Assembly: GCA_963798455.1 (NCBI GenBank) | Contig: CAWCTD010000004.1 | Coordinates: 124,001-188,000 of the forward strand | DNA from: CAWCTD01 sp963798455 | Lineage (GTDB): Bacteria > Acidobacteriota > Terriglobia > Bryobacterales > Bryobacteraceae | Length of the DNA: 64,000 bases | Direction of reading: 5' to 3' | Part shown: piece by piece, positions 29,726-38,472 of the stretch | Layout: each line of letters opens with the position of its first letter | Position numbering within the stretch: position 1 is the stretch's first letter | Notes under the pieces: generated by a model | What the model saw: the letters and a program-made list of their open reading frames with translations, nothing else | What the model was told of the DNA's origin: nothing | Database searches by the model: none | Program-made: the position numbers and the translations under genes

Positions 29726-31225
29726 ATGAGAACTCAAGGTCTTTGCTGGCTCGCGGCAGGCGGTCTTCTGTCCCTCTTCTTTTTCCCCTCTTGCACTTCG
29801 GGCCAGACTCCTGCCTCCAAGACCGCGAAGCCCGCTGCTCAGTCCCCGCAATGGATCACACACAAGGACCCTCAATACTACTCGGTCGAATCGCCTCCGG
29901 GTTGGACTGCGTCGCCCGACAGGCAGAAAGGCTGGGTACACCTCATTGGAACCCAGGGCGAGGACGTCCTGATCTGGCCCGTCTTCATCCCTGGATCGGT
30001 TGACACGCGTTTCGCTCCGCTCATCCACCGCAGGCTGGCCGCGGCCAGCCCCTATAACGCCCAGTGGGAGACCCCGCAACCGGTCGCTCCCAACGCTCTC
30101 CGCGCCCGTGGAGCGAGCGCGAACACGGTCGCCACCTCCGTGTTCACTTGGGTTTCGAGCCCCAAGGGCTTGGCCGGTTTCTTCTATGTCGTGGCCGCCC
30201 GCGAGCCGGACTACCGTCAGAAGCAGAACGACTTCGCGCGAATCCTCCAGAGCTTCCGCATCATTGGCGCGGAGGCGCCCAGCGCAGCGGCGGCCGGCGC
30301 AGTTCAGTACGTGCGGTTCTCCGACCCGAAGGAGGGCGCATTCACATTGGATGTGCCTGCCGGCTGGAAGACGGACGGCGGGCTTTTCCGCTTCAACGCG
30401 TTGGATTATCGGCTGGCCGTGGAAACCGTGTCGCCCGACGGCCAGATGCGAATCATGGTCGGAGATGCGGCGATCCCCCCGTTCACGGACCCGACAGGGA
30501 ACGCCTATCTCAGTCGCTTTCCGGAAGGATCTGTCTACGCCCCCTATGGGTTTGCATCACAGGTCCGGCGCTTCACACCAGGAGCGGTCTTTTGCCGGGA
30601 TTACGTGCTTAGCAGGGTGTCTCAACTTTGTCCGAATCCGCAGATCACCGAGGTGAAGGACCGCTCCGATCTGATCCCACAGGCCGTGGCAGCCAGCCCG
30701 GACCTCGCTCAAATGCCCCGTGTCAGCATCGGAGAGGCGTCGTTTCGTTGCGGCGGCGAGGCTCAGATCAAGGGTGGTTTTTGTCAGGCGTTGACATCCG
30801 GGAGCCTGATCAGTTGGAAGGTGCGCGGGATCGAGGGCTACCTGGCCTCTCCTGAACAAGCGGTCACGGCGGACTCAATCATGACGCATATGGGTAAGTC
30901 CCTTCAGTTCAGCCCGCAATGGACCATGATGCAGCTCCGGAACGAAGGTGCAACGTCACAGATCGTCAGCGAAACCGCCAACCGGATTGCCGATATGGCG
31001 GCGAACAGCCAGCGGGCTCGTGACGCCGTCGATGACGAGATCGCCCGGCGGCGCTCCAACGCAACCCTGGGCATCGTGGACTTGGCCGATCCGGAAACCG
31101 GACGGCGGATAAGCGTGGAAAGCGGTTCCAACTATTACTGGGTCGATCCGCGCGGCGTGATCGTCGGCACCAACACCGACGCACTCCCGAACGTTGATTT
31201 CCGCGCACTGGTGCAGTTGCCGTAA
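29726..31225 (+). CDS. hypothetical secreted protein with two repeated domains
   Basis: Protein of 499 aa with an N-terminal signal sequence (GLCWLAAGGLLSLFFFPSC). The SC could be an atypical lipobox, so it may be a lipoprotein. Two related segments follow: residues about 45-190 (YYSVESPPGWTASPD...FARILQSFRI) and about 200-395 (FTLDVPAGWKTDGG...), resembling the PsbP/Mog1-like alpha-beta sandwich seen in DcrB-type proteins. A charged C-terminal part (DEIARRRSN...YYWVDPRGVIVGTNTD) follows. It is a single gene lying between two copies of the phosphomannomutase 3' end. Function unknown. Confidence 0.72.
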   Translation: MRTQGLCWLAAGGLLSLFFFPSCTSGQTPASKTAKPAAQSPQWITHKDPQYYSVESPPGWTASPDRQKGWVHLIGTQGEDVLIWPVFIPGSVDTRFAPLIHRRLAAASPYNAQWETPQPVAPNALRARGASANTVATSVFTWVSSPKGLAGFFYVVAAREPDYRQKQNDFARILQSFRIIGAEAPSAAAAGAVQYVRFSDPKEGAFTLDVPAGWKTDGGLFRFNALDYRLAVETVSPDGQMRIMVGDAAIPPFTDPTGNAYLSRFPEGSVYAPYGFASQVRRFTPGAVFCRDYVLSRVSQLCPNPQITEVKDRSDLIPQAVAASPDLAQMPRVSIGEASFRCGGEAQIKGGFCQALTSGSLISWKVRGIEGYLASPEQAVTADSIMTHMGKSLQFSPQWTMMQLRNEGATSQIVSETANRIADMAANSQRARDAVDDEIARRRSNATLGIVDLADPETGRRISVESGSNYYWVDPRGVIVGTNTDALPNVDFRALVQLP

Positions 31226-31378
31226 CTGCGGTCGGCCAAGGTTCAAAGAAATACGCGTTCAGAGGATCCTAAGCGTTCAGGCGAACCGATCTTCTGTGGA
31301 TTGAGGACTGGGGCATACTCCTCTGTGTTGGCACATGTGCGCTTGAAGTGCGTTGACACCGACAGGGAGGATTCCCGC
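31226..31378. other. convergent intergenic gap
   Basis: Spacer of about 150 bp between the ends of the hypothetical gene and the phosphomannomutase. No gene, strong terminator hairpin or repeat was recognised in it. Confidence 0.3.
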
Positions 31379-32758
31379 TTACACCCCGCAGGCGGCCTTG
31401 GCCTGGGCCAGAACGGCCTCCACTTCCTGGCGGTACTCGTGGACGAGCTCAGGGGTGGTCGCCTCGAAACGCAGAACCAGAACGGGCTGCGTGTTCGACG
31501 CCCGAACCAGGCCCCAGCCGTGGTCGAAGAGCACGCGCGCTCCATCCACATCGACAACCTGCCGGATCGACTTGAAGTGGTCCACCACCTTTTTGACCAC
31601 CTCGAACTTCGTCTCATCCGGGCAGTCCACCCGAATCTCGGGGGTGGCCACCATCTTCGGGAGCCCCTCCAGTTGCGCCGATAGCGGCTTGCCCGAGGCG
31701 GCGACGATCTCCAGCAGCCGGCAGGCCGCATAGAGAGCGTCGTCGAAGCCGTAGTAGCGGTCGGCGAAGAAGATGTGCCCGCTCATTTCACCCGCCAGCT
31801 CGGCCTGGGTCTCCTTCATCTTGGCTTTGATCAGCGAGTGCCCCGTCTTGTACATGATGGGATTGCCCCCCAGCCTGCGAAGCTCGTCGTACATTACCTG
31901 GGAGCACTTCACCTCGCCGATGAAAGTGGCGCCGGGTTTGCGGGTCAGAATCTCGCGGGCGAAGATGAGCATCAACTGGTCGCCCCAGACTATGTTGCCC
32001 TTCTCGTCCACCGCGCCGATGCGGTCCGCATCGCCGTCGAAGGCGATCCCCAGCTCCGCGTTCTGGCCGCGCACGGCCGCCACCAGATCGGTCAGGTACT
32101 CCTCCACAGTGGGGTCCGGATGGTGGTTCGGGAAGCGGCCGTCCATTTCGAAAAACAGCTCCGTCGCCTCACAATTCAGACCGGCGAGGAGTTTGTGCAT
32201 CACCGGCCCGGCGGTGCCGTTGCCCGCGTCGAAGACAGCCTTCACACGCCGGGACAGGCGAACCCGCGCGCCGACGTCCTCTACGTATGACGCGACGACA
32301 TCCGCCGTCGTGAGGGAGCCCGCGCCGGAGGCAAACTGGCCCTCTTGGACGATCTTCCACAATTCCTGGATCTCGGCCCCATGAATAGTGGCCGGCCCAC
32401 GCATCACTTTGAACCCGTTGTACTCCGGAGGATTGTGGCTGCCGGTGATCATCACCGCGCCCTCTGCCTTCCCGTGAAACACGGAGTAGTAGAGAAGCGG
32501 CGTGGGAACGACGCCCACATCGGTCACCTGCCGGCCCGTCGCGACCAGGCCCTTCACCAGGGCGTCGCGGAGGCGTTCGGAACTCAGCCGGCAGTCGCGG
32601 CCAAGGTTCACCGACTTGGCTCCGTTGCGCTCCAGGTAAGTGCCGATGGCCCGGCCTAGCACTTCTACGTCCGGATCGCGCAGATCTTCTTCGGCGACCC
32701 CCCGTATGTCATACTCGCGGAAAATCGTCGGTCTGAACATGTACTTAGAAATTAGCAT
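31379..32758 (-). CDS. phosphomannomutase / phosphoglucomutase
   Basis: Alpha-D-phosphohexomutase, 459 aa, interconverting hexose-6-phosphates and hexose-1-phosphates (AlgC/ManB type). It feeds GDP-mannose or UDP-glucose for surface polysaccharides. The catalytic phosphoserine lies in MITGSHNPPEYNG, the Mg site is FDGDADRIG, the sugar-specificity loop is GEMSGHIFF, and the phosphate-binding C-terminal domain is present. The start may be ATG 32758 or ATG 32740 (MFRPTIFREYDIRG); the latter matches relatives better. It follows the glycosylase gene at 8-26 nt. It probably works with the ManA encoded at 5269. Confidence 0.92.
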   Translation of the reverse strand: MLISKYMFRPTIFREYDIRGVAEEDLRDPDVEVLGRAIGTYLERNGAKSVNLGRDCRLSSERLRDALVKGLVATGRQVTDVGVVPTPLLYYSVFHGKAEGAVMITGSHNPPEYNGFKVMRGPATIHGAEIQELWKIVQEGQFASGAGSLTTADVVASYVEDVGARVRLSRRVKAVFDAGNGTAGPVMHKLLAGLNCEATELFFEMDGRFPNHHPDPTVEEYLTDLVAAVRGQNAELGIAFDGDADRIGAVDEKGNIVWGDQLMLIFAREILTRKPGATFIGEVKCSQVMYDELRRLGGNPIMYKTGHSLIKAKMKETQAELAGEMSGHIFFADRYYGFDDALYAACRLLEIVAASGKPLSAQLEGLPKMVATPEIRVDCPDETKFEVVKKVVDHFKSIRQVVDVDGARVLFDHGWGLVRASNTQPVLVLRFEATTPELVHEYRQEVEAVLAQAKAACGV

Positions 32759-32766
32759 AGGCGCTG

Positions 32767-33405
32767 TCAGCGGCTTAGGAACCGGCTGCCGGCGATGACA
32801 TACCGCAGCGGCCAGTCCGCGGAGTGGCGTATCCCGATCCGGGGCGTCACGCCGATGCGGAATGGTTCCCCGCCCTCCAGCCGGCGAATCGTGAGAGGCC
32901 CCTGCGTCAGGTCCGCGCCGTTATGACGACGCGTGATCCCCAGGGCAATGGTCAGCTTGCCGGGACCGGAGGCCAGGTCCTCCATGCGCTGAACCCCGGG
33001 CCTGCGGCGCCGCATGAGAGCCACTCCGGCCAGCGGCTCCAGCGCTCGAATGAGCACGCAGCCGGGTGACCCTTCCGGCTCGGCAACCACGTTGAGGCAC
33101 TCATACATCCCGTAGACAAAGTAGACGTAGGCGTGACCCGGCGGCCCGAACAGTACGCTGGTGCGGCCGGTCAGTCCACACCAGGCGTGCGCCGCCCGGT
33201 CCTCGCGGCCGAGGTAGGCCTCCACTTCCACGATCCTGCCGGCGCTCCGGCCTCGCACCAGGATCTTGCCCAGCAGGTCGCGGGCTACTTCGACGGCCGG
33301 GCGCTCATAGAAACGCCGGGGGAGAACCTCGGCCTCCCTAACCAGCGGGTCCCACGGCACTTCTTTGTGTTCCGCGATTGCAACCGCGAGCGATTTCACA
33401 GACAA
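32767..33405 (-). CDS. DNA-3-methyladenine glycosylase (AAG/MPG family)
   Basis: Base-excision repair glycosylase of the mammalian-type AAG fold, 212 aa, removing 3-methyladenine and hypoxanthine. Motifs: LARDLLGK-like VARDLLGKILV, the catalytic Glu in IVEVEAYLG, FGPPGHAYVYFVYGMYECLNVV, and the late ASGPGKLTIALGI. The start is TTG 33405 or GTG 33399. The core domain begins near LPRRFYERPA, so the N-terminal about 25 residues are variable. It diverges from thpR and precedes the phosphomannomutase. Confidence 0.92.
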   Translation of the reverse strand: MSVKSLAVAIAEHKEVPWDPLVREAEVLPRRFYERPAVEVARDLLGKILVRGRSAGRIVEVEAYLGREDRAAHAWCGLTGRTSVLFGPPGHAYVYFVYGMYECLNVVAEPEGSPGCVLIRALEPLAGVALMRRRRPGVQRMEDLASGPGKLTIALGITRRHNGADLTQGPLTIRRLEGGEPFRIGVTPRIGIRHSADWPLRYVIAGSRFLSR

Positions 33406-33447
33406 TGGCTACCGTAAGGAGATTAACACTCTCCTCAAACTGGAATC

Positions 33448-34002
33448 ATGCGGCTGTTCACTGGAATTGACCTGCCCGTCCCGGTAAGGGACCGTCTCGC
33501 CGCTCTCATCGGCCAGCTCCGGCCCGCCGCCCGCTTGAAGTGGAGTGCCGCGGACAACTTCCATGTCACGACGAAGTTCATAGGCGAGTGGCCCAGCCAA
33601 CGCCTCGAGGAACTGTCGGCGGCGCTGCGGGGTGTGCCCCCCCCACCGCCAATTCGCATTGCCATACGCGAGCTGGGATGGTTTCCGAACCCGCGCGCGC
33701 CCCGCGTCTTCTGGGCGGGCATACAGGCCGACCCGGCGCTGGCGGATCTGGTCCGCGACACGGACCGCGCTCTGGCGCGGCTGGGGGTGGCTCCGGAAAC
33801 CCGCCCGTTCTCGCCTCACCTCACCCTGGCGCGCGTCAAGGAGCAGGTACGGCTCGATCGCCTTCGAGAAGCCGTCGCCTCGGTGCCATCCGAGGACTTC
33901 GGGGAATTCGTCGCGGACCGTTTTCACCTGTACCTGAGCGAACTCGGCCCCTCCGGCTCCGTCTATACAAAACTAGAGGAATTTGTCTTTACCAGATCAT
34001 GA
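33448..34002 (+). CDS. thpR: RNA 2',3'-cyclic phosphodiesterase
   Basis: 2H phosphoesterase of 184 aa (LigT/ThpR family) acting on 2',3'-cyclic phosphate ends of RNA. The two HxTx motifs that give the family its name are HVTTKFIGEW (about residue 33) and HLTLARVK (about 128). Its TGA overlaps the plsY ATG as ATGA, so translation is coupled. Start ATG 33448. Confidence 0.93.
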   Translation: MRLFTGIDLPVPVRDRLAALIGQLRPAARLKWSAADNFHVTTKFIGEWPSQRLEELSAALRGVPPPPPIRIAIRELGWFPNPRAPRVFWAGIQADPALADLVRDTDRALARLGVAPETRPFSPHLTLARVKEQVRLDRLREAVASVPSEDFGEFVADRFHLYLSELGPSGSVYTKLEEFVFTRS

Positions 34003-34604
34003 ACCCGCTACTCGCTCTGCTCCTCGCCTATCTGCTGGGCGCCATACCGTTCGGCTACCTCATGGTCAAGCTACAGACAGGAGGGGATGTGCGTTCCTCC
34101 GGGAGTGGCAACATCGGCGCCACCAACGTGCTGCGGACCGCTGGCCGGGCCGCGGGCGTCGCCACACTGGTTCTGGACATCGGCAAGGGCTACCTGGCCG
34201 TGTGGCTGGCTTCGCGGCTCACCCAGGGCTCCGGCCTCTGGATGAGTCTGGCGGCGCTCAGCGTGATGGCGGGGCACGCCTTTCCGGTCTTCCTGAAGTT
34301 CAAGGGGGGCAAGGCCGTGGCAAGCTGTGTCGGCGCGTTCTCGTGTCTGACGCCGTTGCCTCTTGCCGCCGCCCTGGTCGTCTTCGTGGTGACCGTCGCC
34401 CTGACTCGTTACGTCTCCTTGGCTTCGGTCCTCGCGGCAGGTTCTCTGCCCCTGGCGGTTTGGCTCATCCTGCATCCGCCGCCGCCCGCCTTGGCCGCCT
34501 CGCTCGTGGCCGGCGCTTTCATCATCTGGCGGCATAGGTCGAATCTCCAGCGGCTGCGAGCGGGCACCGAGCATGTCCTGTCCTTCGGGGGGCGGCGCAA
34601 ATGA
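33999..34604 (+). CDS. plsY: glycerol-3-phosphate 1-O-acyltransferase PlsY
   Basis: Membrane acyltransferase (201 aa) that moves an acyl group from acyl-phosphate to glycerol-3-phosphate, the first step of phospholipid synthesis. Five or so membrane helices; the PlsY motifs GSGNIGATNVLRTAG, GHAFPVFLKFKGGKAVA and the C-terminal IIWRHRSNLQRLRAGTE are present. Start ATG 33999 is set by the overlap with the thpR stop, although the frame is open further upstream. It overlaps gpsA by 4 nt, so the enzyme making glycerol-3-phosphate is encoded next to the enzyme using it. Confidence 0.95.
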   Translation: MNPLLALLLAYLLGAIPFGYLMVKLQTGGDVRSSGSGNIGATNVLRTAGRAAGVATLVLDIGKGYLAVWLASRLTQGSGLWMSLAALSVMAGHAFPVFLKFKGGKAVASCVGAFSCLTPLPLAAALVVFVVTVALTRYVSLASVLAAGSLPLAVWLILHPPPPALAASLVAGAFIIWRHRSNLQRLRAGTEHVLSFGGRRK

Positions 34605-35599
34605 GGAATCTGGCCATCATTGGGGGCGGCAGTTGGGGAACCGCCCTTTCCATCATCCTCGCGCCGCGGTTTTCCCGGATCCGGCTGTGGATCTACGAGA
34701 AAGACCTTGCGCTGCGCATGTCGCGCCTGCGGGAAAACGACATCTATCTGCCAGGCTTCCAGTTTGCCTCCAACGTCACGGTCACGACGGAATTCGAGGA
34801 AGCCCTGGAGTCCGCCGACGTTGTGTTGGGCGCCATGCCGTCCCACCATGCGCGCGCCCTGTACACCGAGATGCTGCCCTACCTGCGGCCGTCCATGCTG
34901 CTGGTGAGCGCCTCCAAAGGTCTCGAAGAGGGCAGCCTGGCGCGCATGTCCGAGGTGATTCGCGAGGTCATCGGGAACCGCTTCAAGCCCCCCGTCGCCG
35001 CCCTCTCGGGGCCGACGTTCGCCCGGGAAGTGGCTCGCGGAGAGCCCGCGGCCGTGGTGGTTGCCTCCACCGACCAGAGCCTGGCCCGAAAGATCCAGCA
35101 AGCCTTCTCGGGTCCCACGTTGCGGCTGTACACCAACTCGGATCTGGCCGGGGTGGAGCTGGGCGCCGCACTGAAGAACATCATTGCCATCGGGGCCGGC
35201 GTGTGCCACGGCCTGGGCCTCGGCAACAACACGATGGCGGCGCTGATCACGCGCGGTCTGGCCGAAATCACGCGGCTGTCGGTGGCCATGGGCGCCAGGG
35301 CCCGCACGCTGGCGGGTCTGGCGGGGCTGGGCGATCTGGTCCTGACCTGCACCGGGGAACTGAGCCGGAACCGCACCGTGGGCCTGAAGCTCGCCCGCGG
35401 GCACCGGCTCGAAGAGATATTGGCCTCCACGCACATGGTGGCCGAGGGGGTGCGCACCACCTACGCCGCCGTCGAGCTTGCCCGGAAGCAAGCCATCGAG
35501 ATGCCCATCACCCAGCAGATGTTCGAGATGCTGCGGCACGGCAAGCCGCCGAGGGAAGCCGTGCGCGAGCTGATGGAAAGGTCCCTCAAGGGCGAGTAG
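34601..35599 (+). CDS. gpsA: NAD(P)H-dependent glycerol-3-phosphate dehydrogenase
   Basis: Reduces dihydroxyacetone phosphate to sn-glycerol-3-phosphate for phospholipid synthesis; 332 aa. The N-terminal Rossmann motif is IIGGGSWGTALS. The catalytic Lys lies in GAALKNIIAIGAG, followed by GNNTMAALITRGL and the conserved LGDLVLTCTGELSRNRTVG. The ATG overlaps the plsY TGA. The end faces the tonB-like gene across 38 bp. Confidence 0.96.
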   Translation: MRNLAIIGGGSWGTALSIILAPRFSRIRLWIYEKDLALRMSRLRENDIYLPGFQFASNVTVTTEFEEALESADVVLGAMPSHHARALYTEMLPYLRPSMLLVSASKGLEEGSLARMSEVIREVIGNRFKPPVAALSGPTFAREVARGEPAAVVVASTDQSLARKIQQAFSGPTLRLYTNSDLAGVELGAALKNIIAIGAGVCHGLGLGNNTMAALITRGLAEITRLSVAMGARARTLAGLAGLGDLVLTCTGELSRNRTVGLKLARGHRLEEILASTHMVAEGVRTTYAAVELARKQAIEMPITQQMFEMLRHGKPPREAVRELMERSLKGE

Positions 35600-35637
35600 G
35601 AGCCGTGCTGGCCGGCCGGAGACGCGGGCGCAAGGCG

Positions 35638-36654
35638 TCAGTACGCTTGAAGGTTGTACAGGAAGACGAATTGCAGACGGATGTTGTCGCCACCGAAATC
35701 GGCCGGGAGCGGAGGGAAGGGGTTGGATGCACTGATGCCGGCCACTGCGGCACGGTCCAGAGCGTCCGCGCCGGAGGCGGATGAGATCACGAGCTTGGGG
35801 ACACTGCCGTCGCGCGCGATGACGAACTGAATTGCCACACGTCCCCGGCGGCCCAACTTGGCGCTCTCCGGGATGACCGCCATCCAGTTGCGCTTCACGG
35901 CCGCGAGGATGCGGACCAGGTACGGCTTGAAATCAACACCCCTGGGGTCGCTCAGAAGTTCGAGGCTGCTGCCAGTCCGGCCCGGAGCGGGTTCGTTCAA
36001 CAGCCCCCCGTCGAGCCCTCCGGGCGGCGGGCCGAAGTCCTCAATGACCACGCCGCCGGAGCGGCGTCCCCGGGCAAGATCCCGTCCCATTTCGGAGATC
36101 GACGTGTTCGGCGGCTGAACTGCCGGCGCACCCCGGGCGGAGCCAAGCGCCGCCAGCGGCAGTTTCGGCGTCTCCTGAGGCTGGATCTGCGGCGGCGGCA
36201 AACGAGCCCCGGCGGGCGCCTGGCCGAGCGGCGGCACCTCTCCCTGGGCTATCTCGATTTTCGGCGGCTCAGGCAGGGACGGCGGCGCTGGACTGCCGGA
36301 CGGGGGCGCACCCGGCGGCACTGCCGGGGGAGCGTACACACGAGGTCTTGGCAACAGGCTCTCCAGGTCGAACTCCTTGCCCACCTTGCCCCTGTTCGGA
36401 GCCTTCTGCGTCAGCTCCTTGGGTGGGGCGACGAGCGTGAACGGCTCCTTGAGTTGTCCCAGGATCCTCCCCACATCGTGAACCGGAGTCCGCCCGAGCG
36501 GGGTGAAGAAGAGCACGAAAATGACAAGCAGATGGAGCCCGACCGAGGCCAACCGCGCCCACCAGGCCATGGTCGCCGCTTCGTGGCTTCGCCATTGCGG
36601 GAAGAGGTTAAGTTCTTCACCGGCAACGCCCGCGGAATGGACGGGTAGATCCAT
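35638..36654 (-). CDS. TonB C-terminal domain protein (energy transducer-like)
   Basis: Protein of 338 aa with a single N-terminal membrane anchor (LASVGLHLLVIFVLFF, about residues 36-51). A long Pro/Ala-rich periplasmic region (about 100-200) and a C-terminal TonB-like domain follow (KPYLVRILAAVKRNWMAVIP...IQFVIARDGSVPKLVI...NPFPPLP). Such proteins couple the proton motive force to outer-membrane transport. No ExbB/ExbD genes are adjacent. It begins on the base next to the end of the Gfo/Idh gene and is the last gene of the fabZ-lpxA-lpxI operon. Confidence 0.85.
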   Translation of the reverse strand: MDLPVHSAGVAGEELNLFPQWRSHEAATMAWWARLASVGLHLLVIFVLFFTPLGRTPVHDVGRILGQLKEPFTLVAPPKELTQKAPNRGKVGKEFDLESLLPRPRVYAPPAVPPGAPPSGSPAPPSLPEPPKIEIAQGEVPPLGQAPAGARLPPPQIQPQETPKLPLAALGSARGAPAVQPPNTSISEMGRDLARGRRSGGVVIEDFGPPPGGLDGGLLNEPAPGRTGSSLELLSDPRGVDFKPYLVRILAAVKRNWMAVIPESAKLGRRGRVAIQFVIARDGSVPKLVISSASGADALDRAAVAGISASNPFPPLPADFGGDNIRLQFVFLYNLQAY

Positions 36655-37617
36655 CTACACCTTCTTCAGAGACGCCAGAGTCCGGGCAACAACCTGGGAA
36701 TGTTCTTCCATCCTCGCGGCAATTGCCAGAGCAACTTCCAGAGCGCGGCAGGCATCACGGCCGCCCACCCTCGGGGCGGCCCGGCTTTCGACGCAGTCGA
36801 AGAACGACTCGAGTTCCAGGCGCAAGGGTTCGTCCTTTTGCACCGGCATAGGGTTGGACGAGATACGGCGGTCCGGTGTTACCGCAACCGAGAACGCGTC
36901 CTGCCGGGAATAATCGATCGAGATGTACTGGTGCGGCTGGAAAAGCCGCAATTTGCGTACCCGCTCGGTGGAGACCCGGCTGGCGGTCAGGTTGGCGACG
37001 CAGCCGTTGGCGAAGGCCAGGCGCACGTTGGCGATGTCGACTTTGGGGGTCAGGATCGAGATCCCAGCGGCGCGAATCTCCTCGGGCATCATCCCGACCA
37101 TGGAGAGCACCACATCAATGTCGTGGATCATCAGGTCGAGCACCACGTCCACATCCAGGCTGCGAGGCGTGAATGGGCTCAGGCGGTGTACCTCGAAGAA
37201 CAAGGGAAGATGGACCACGCCGGCCAGGGCCGTCACCGCGGGGTTGAACCGCTCCAGGTGTCCCACCTGGAGCACCCGGCCGCGCGACTCAGCCGTCTCG
37301 ACCAGCCGTAGGGCGGAGGCGAGGTCATTGGCGATCGGTTTTTCGACGAGGACATCGATCCCCGCCTCGGCCAGGGCGCAGGCTGTCTCAACGTGCGCCG
37401 TGGTGGGAACGGCGACAATGGCGGCATCCGCGCGGCCCTGGATGGCCCGGAGGTCCGGCAGTGCTTCGCACTGGTATTCGGAGGCGGCGCCGGCCGCGCG
37501 CCCAGGATCGGTGTCCACCACCGCCGCCAGTTCGGCGCGTGGCGACTGGCGGATGACGCGCATATGCCGCCGGCCGAACTCCCCCGCCCCGACCACCGCT
37601 ACGCGAAGTTTCTTCAT
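36655..37617 (-). CDS. Gfo/Idh/MocA family oxidoreductase, lipid A operon
   Basis: NAD(P)-dependent sugar oxidoreductase of about 320 aa. Start ATG 37617 is preferred (AGGA 7 nt upstream) over GTG 37632. The Rossmann motif is VAVVGAGEFGRRHM and the catalytic EKP motif is VEKPIA; the second domain contains VGHLERFNPAV and DLMIHDIDVVLS. These C-terminal phrases resemble GnnA, which oxidises UDP-GlcNAc at C3 on the way to 2,3-diamino lipid A. Its place just after lpxI and near lpxA supports a lipid A role. No GnnB-type aminotransferase is next to it, so this is inference. Confidence 0.85.
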   Translation of the reverse strand: MKKLRVAVVGAGEFGRRHMRVIRQSPRAELAAVVDTDPGRAAGAASEYQCEALPDLRAIQGRADAAIVAVPTTAHVETACALAEAGIDVLVEKPIANDLASALRLVETAESRGRVLQVGHLERFNPAVTALAGVVHLPLFFEVHRLSPFTPRSLDVDVVLDLMIHDIDVVLSMVGMMPEEIRAAGISILTPKVDIANVRLAFANGCVANLTASRVSTERVRKLRLFQPHQYISIDYSRQDAFSVAVTPDRRISSNPMPVQKDEPLRLELESFFDCVESRAAPRVGGRDACRALEVALAIAARMEEHSQVVARTLASLKKV

Positions 37618-37628
37618 TCGATTTCCTG

Positions 37629-38441
37629 TCACTCCTCGGGCTGGCAGCCCAAAACTGCGATGCCCACCGCATCGGCCGACGCGAGCATCTCGTCCCGGTC
37701 GATAAGCAGCGTGCGCCCGGCGTCCACGGCCAGGGCGGTCGCCCCGGCCTCGCGCATCACGGCGATGGTCGCCGGGCCGGCCACCGGCACGTCAAAGAGT
37801 AGATGCTTCCGGCGGCGCGAGACTTTCACCAGCCGCAGAGGACGGCCGTTGACCAAACCGGCCGCCCGGCGCAGCATGGCGTCGGTGCCCTCCATGGCCT
37901 CCACGGCCACGCAGGCACGGTCGCTGATGGCCACGCTCTGCCCGATGTCGAAGCCGGCCAGGGCGCCGGCCACGCGGCGTCCATAGGCGATGTCCTCTTG
38001 CTCCTCCGATGACGGCCCGCGCCGGGTGAGCGGGCCCACTCCGGCGACCAGCGGCTTGAGAAGGGCGGTCGAGTCGCGGAGGCGGATGCCCTCATCCTCC
38101 AGGAGCTTAGCGACGCCGCCTATCAGGGAATCGGTGTTCTTCGTGGTGAGCGAGGCCAGCAGTTTGATGAGCCGCCAGTCGGGCCGGATGGAAGAGAAGA
38201 TCTGGGCGTGCTTGACCTGGCCCGCCAGGATGACCTCTTCGATGCCTTCCTGCTTGAGGATCTCGATGAGCCGGCTCAGCTCGCCGAGCGAGATCCAATA
38301 GCAGCGCGAGGCCAGAGGCTCGATCTCCGGCGAGGCCTCCTCCTTGATCCCCACGGCCACCACCTCGTGGCCGAGCTTGCGGGCGGACTCCAGGGCCAGA
38401 ATCGGGAAACGGCCATTGCCGGCGATGAGAGCGTATTTCAT
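37629..38441 (-). CDS. lpxI: UDP-2,3-diacylglucosamine diphosphatase LpxI
   Basis: Hydrolyses UDP-2,3-diacylglucosamine to lipid X in lipid A synthesis, replacing LpxH in many bacteria; 270 aa. The N-terminal domain starts MKYALIAGNGRFPILAL and includes WISLGELSRLIEILKQEG and ILAGQVKH. The C-terminal DUF1009 catalytic domain includes DIGQSVAISDRACVAVEAMEGTD and the ending VGIAVLGCQ. It lies 31 nt after lpxA and overlaps the alternative GTG start of the Gfo/Idh gene. Confidence 0.94.
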   Translation of the reverse strand: MKYALIAGNGRFPILALESARKLGHEVVAVGIKEEASPEIEPLASRCYWISLGELSRLIEILKQEGIEEVILAGQVKHAQIFSSIRPDWRLIKLLASLTTKNTDSLIGGVAKLLEDEGIRLRDSTALLKPLVAGVGPLTRRGPSSEEQEDIAYGRRVAGALAGFDIGQSVAISDRACVAVEAMEGTDAMLRRAAGLVNGRPLRLVKVSRRRKHLLFDVPVAGPATIAVMREAGATALAVDAGRTLLIDRDEMLASADAVGIAVLGCQPEE

Positions 38442-38472
38442 GCGGCCAGGTTGGGCCGGGCATGCCCGGCCC

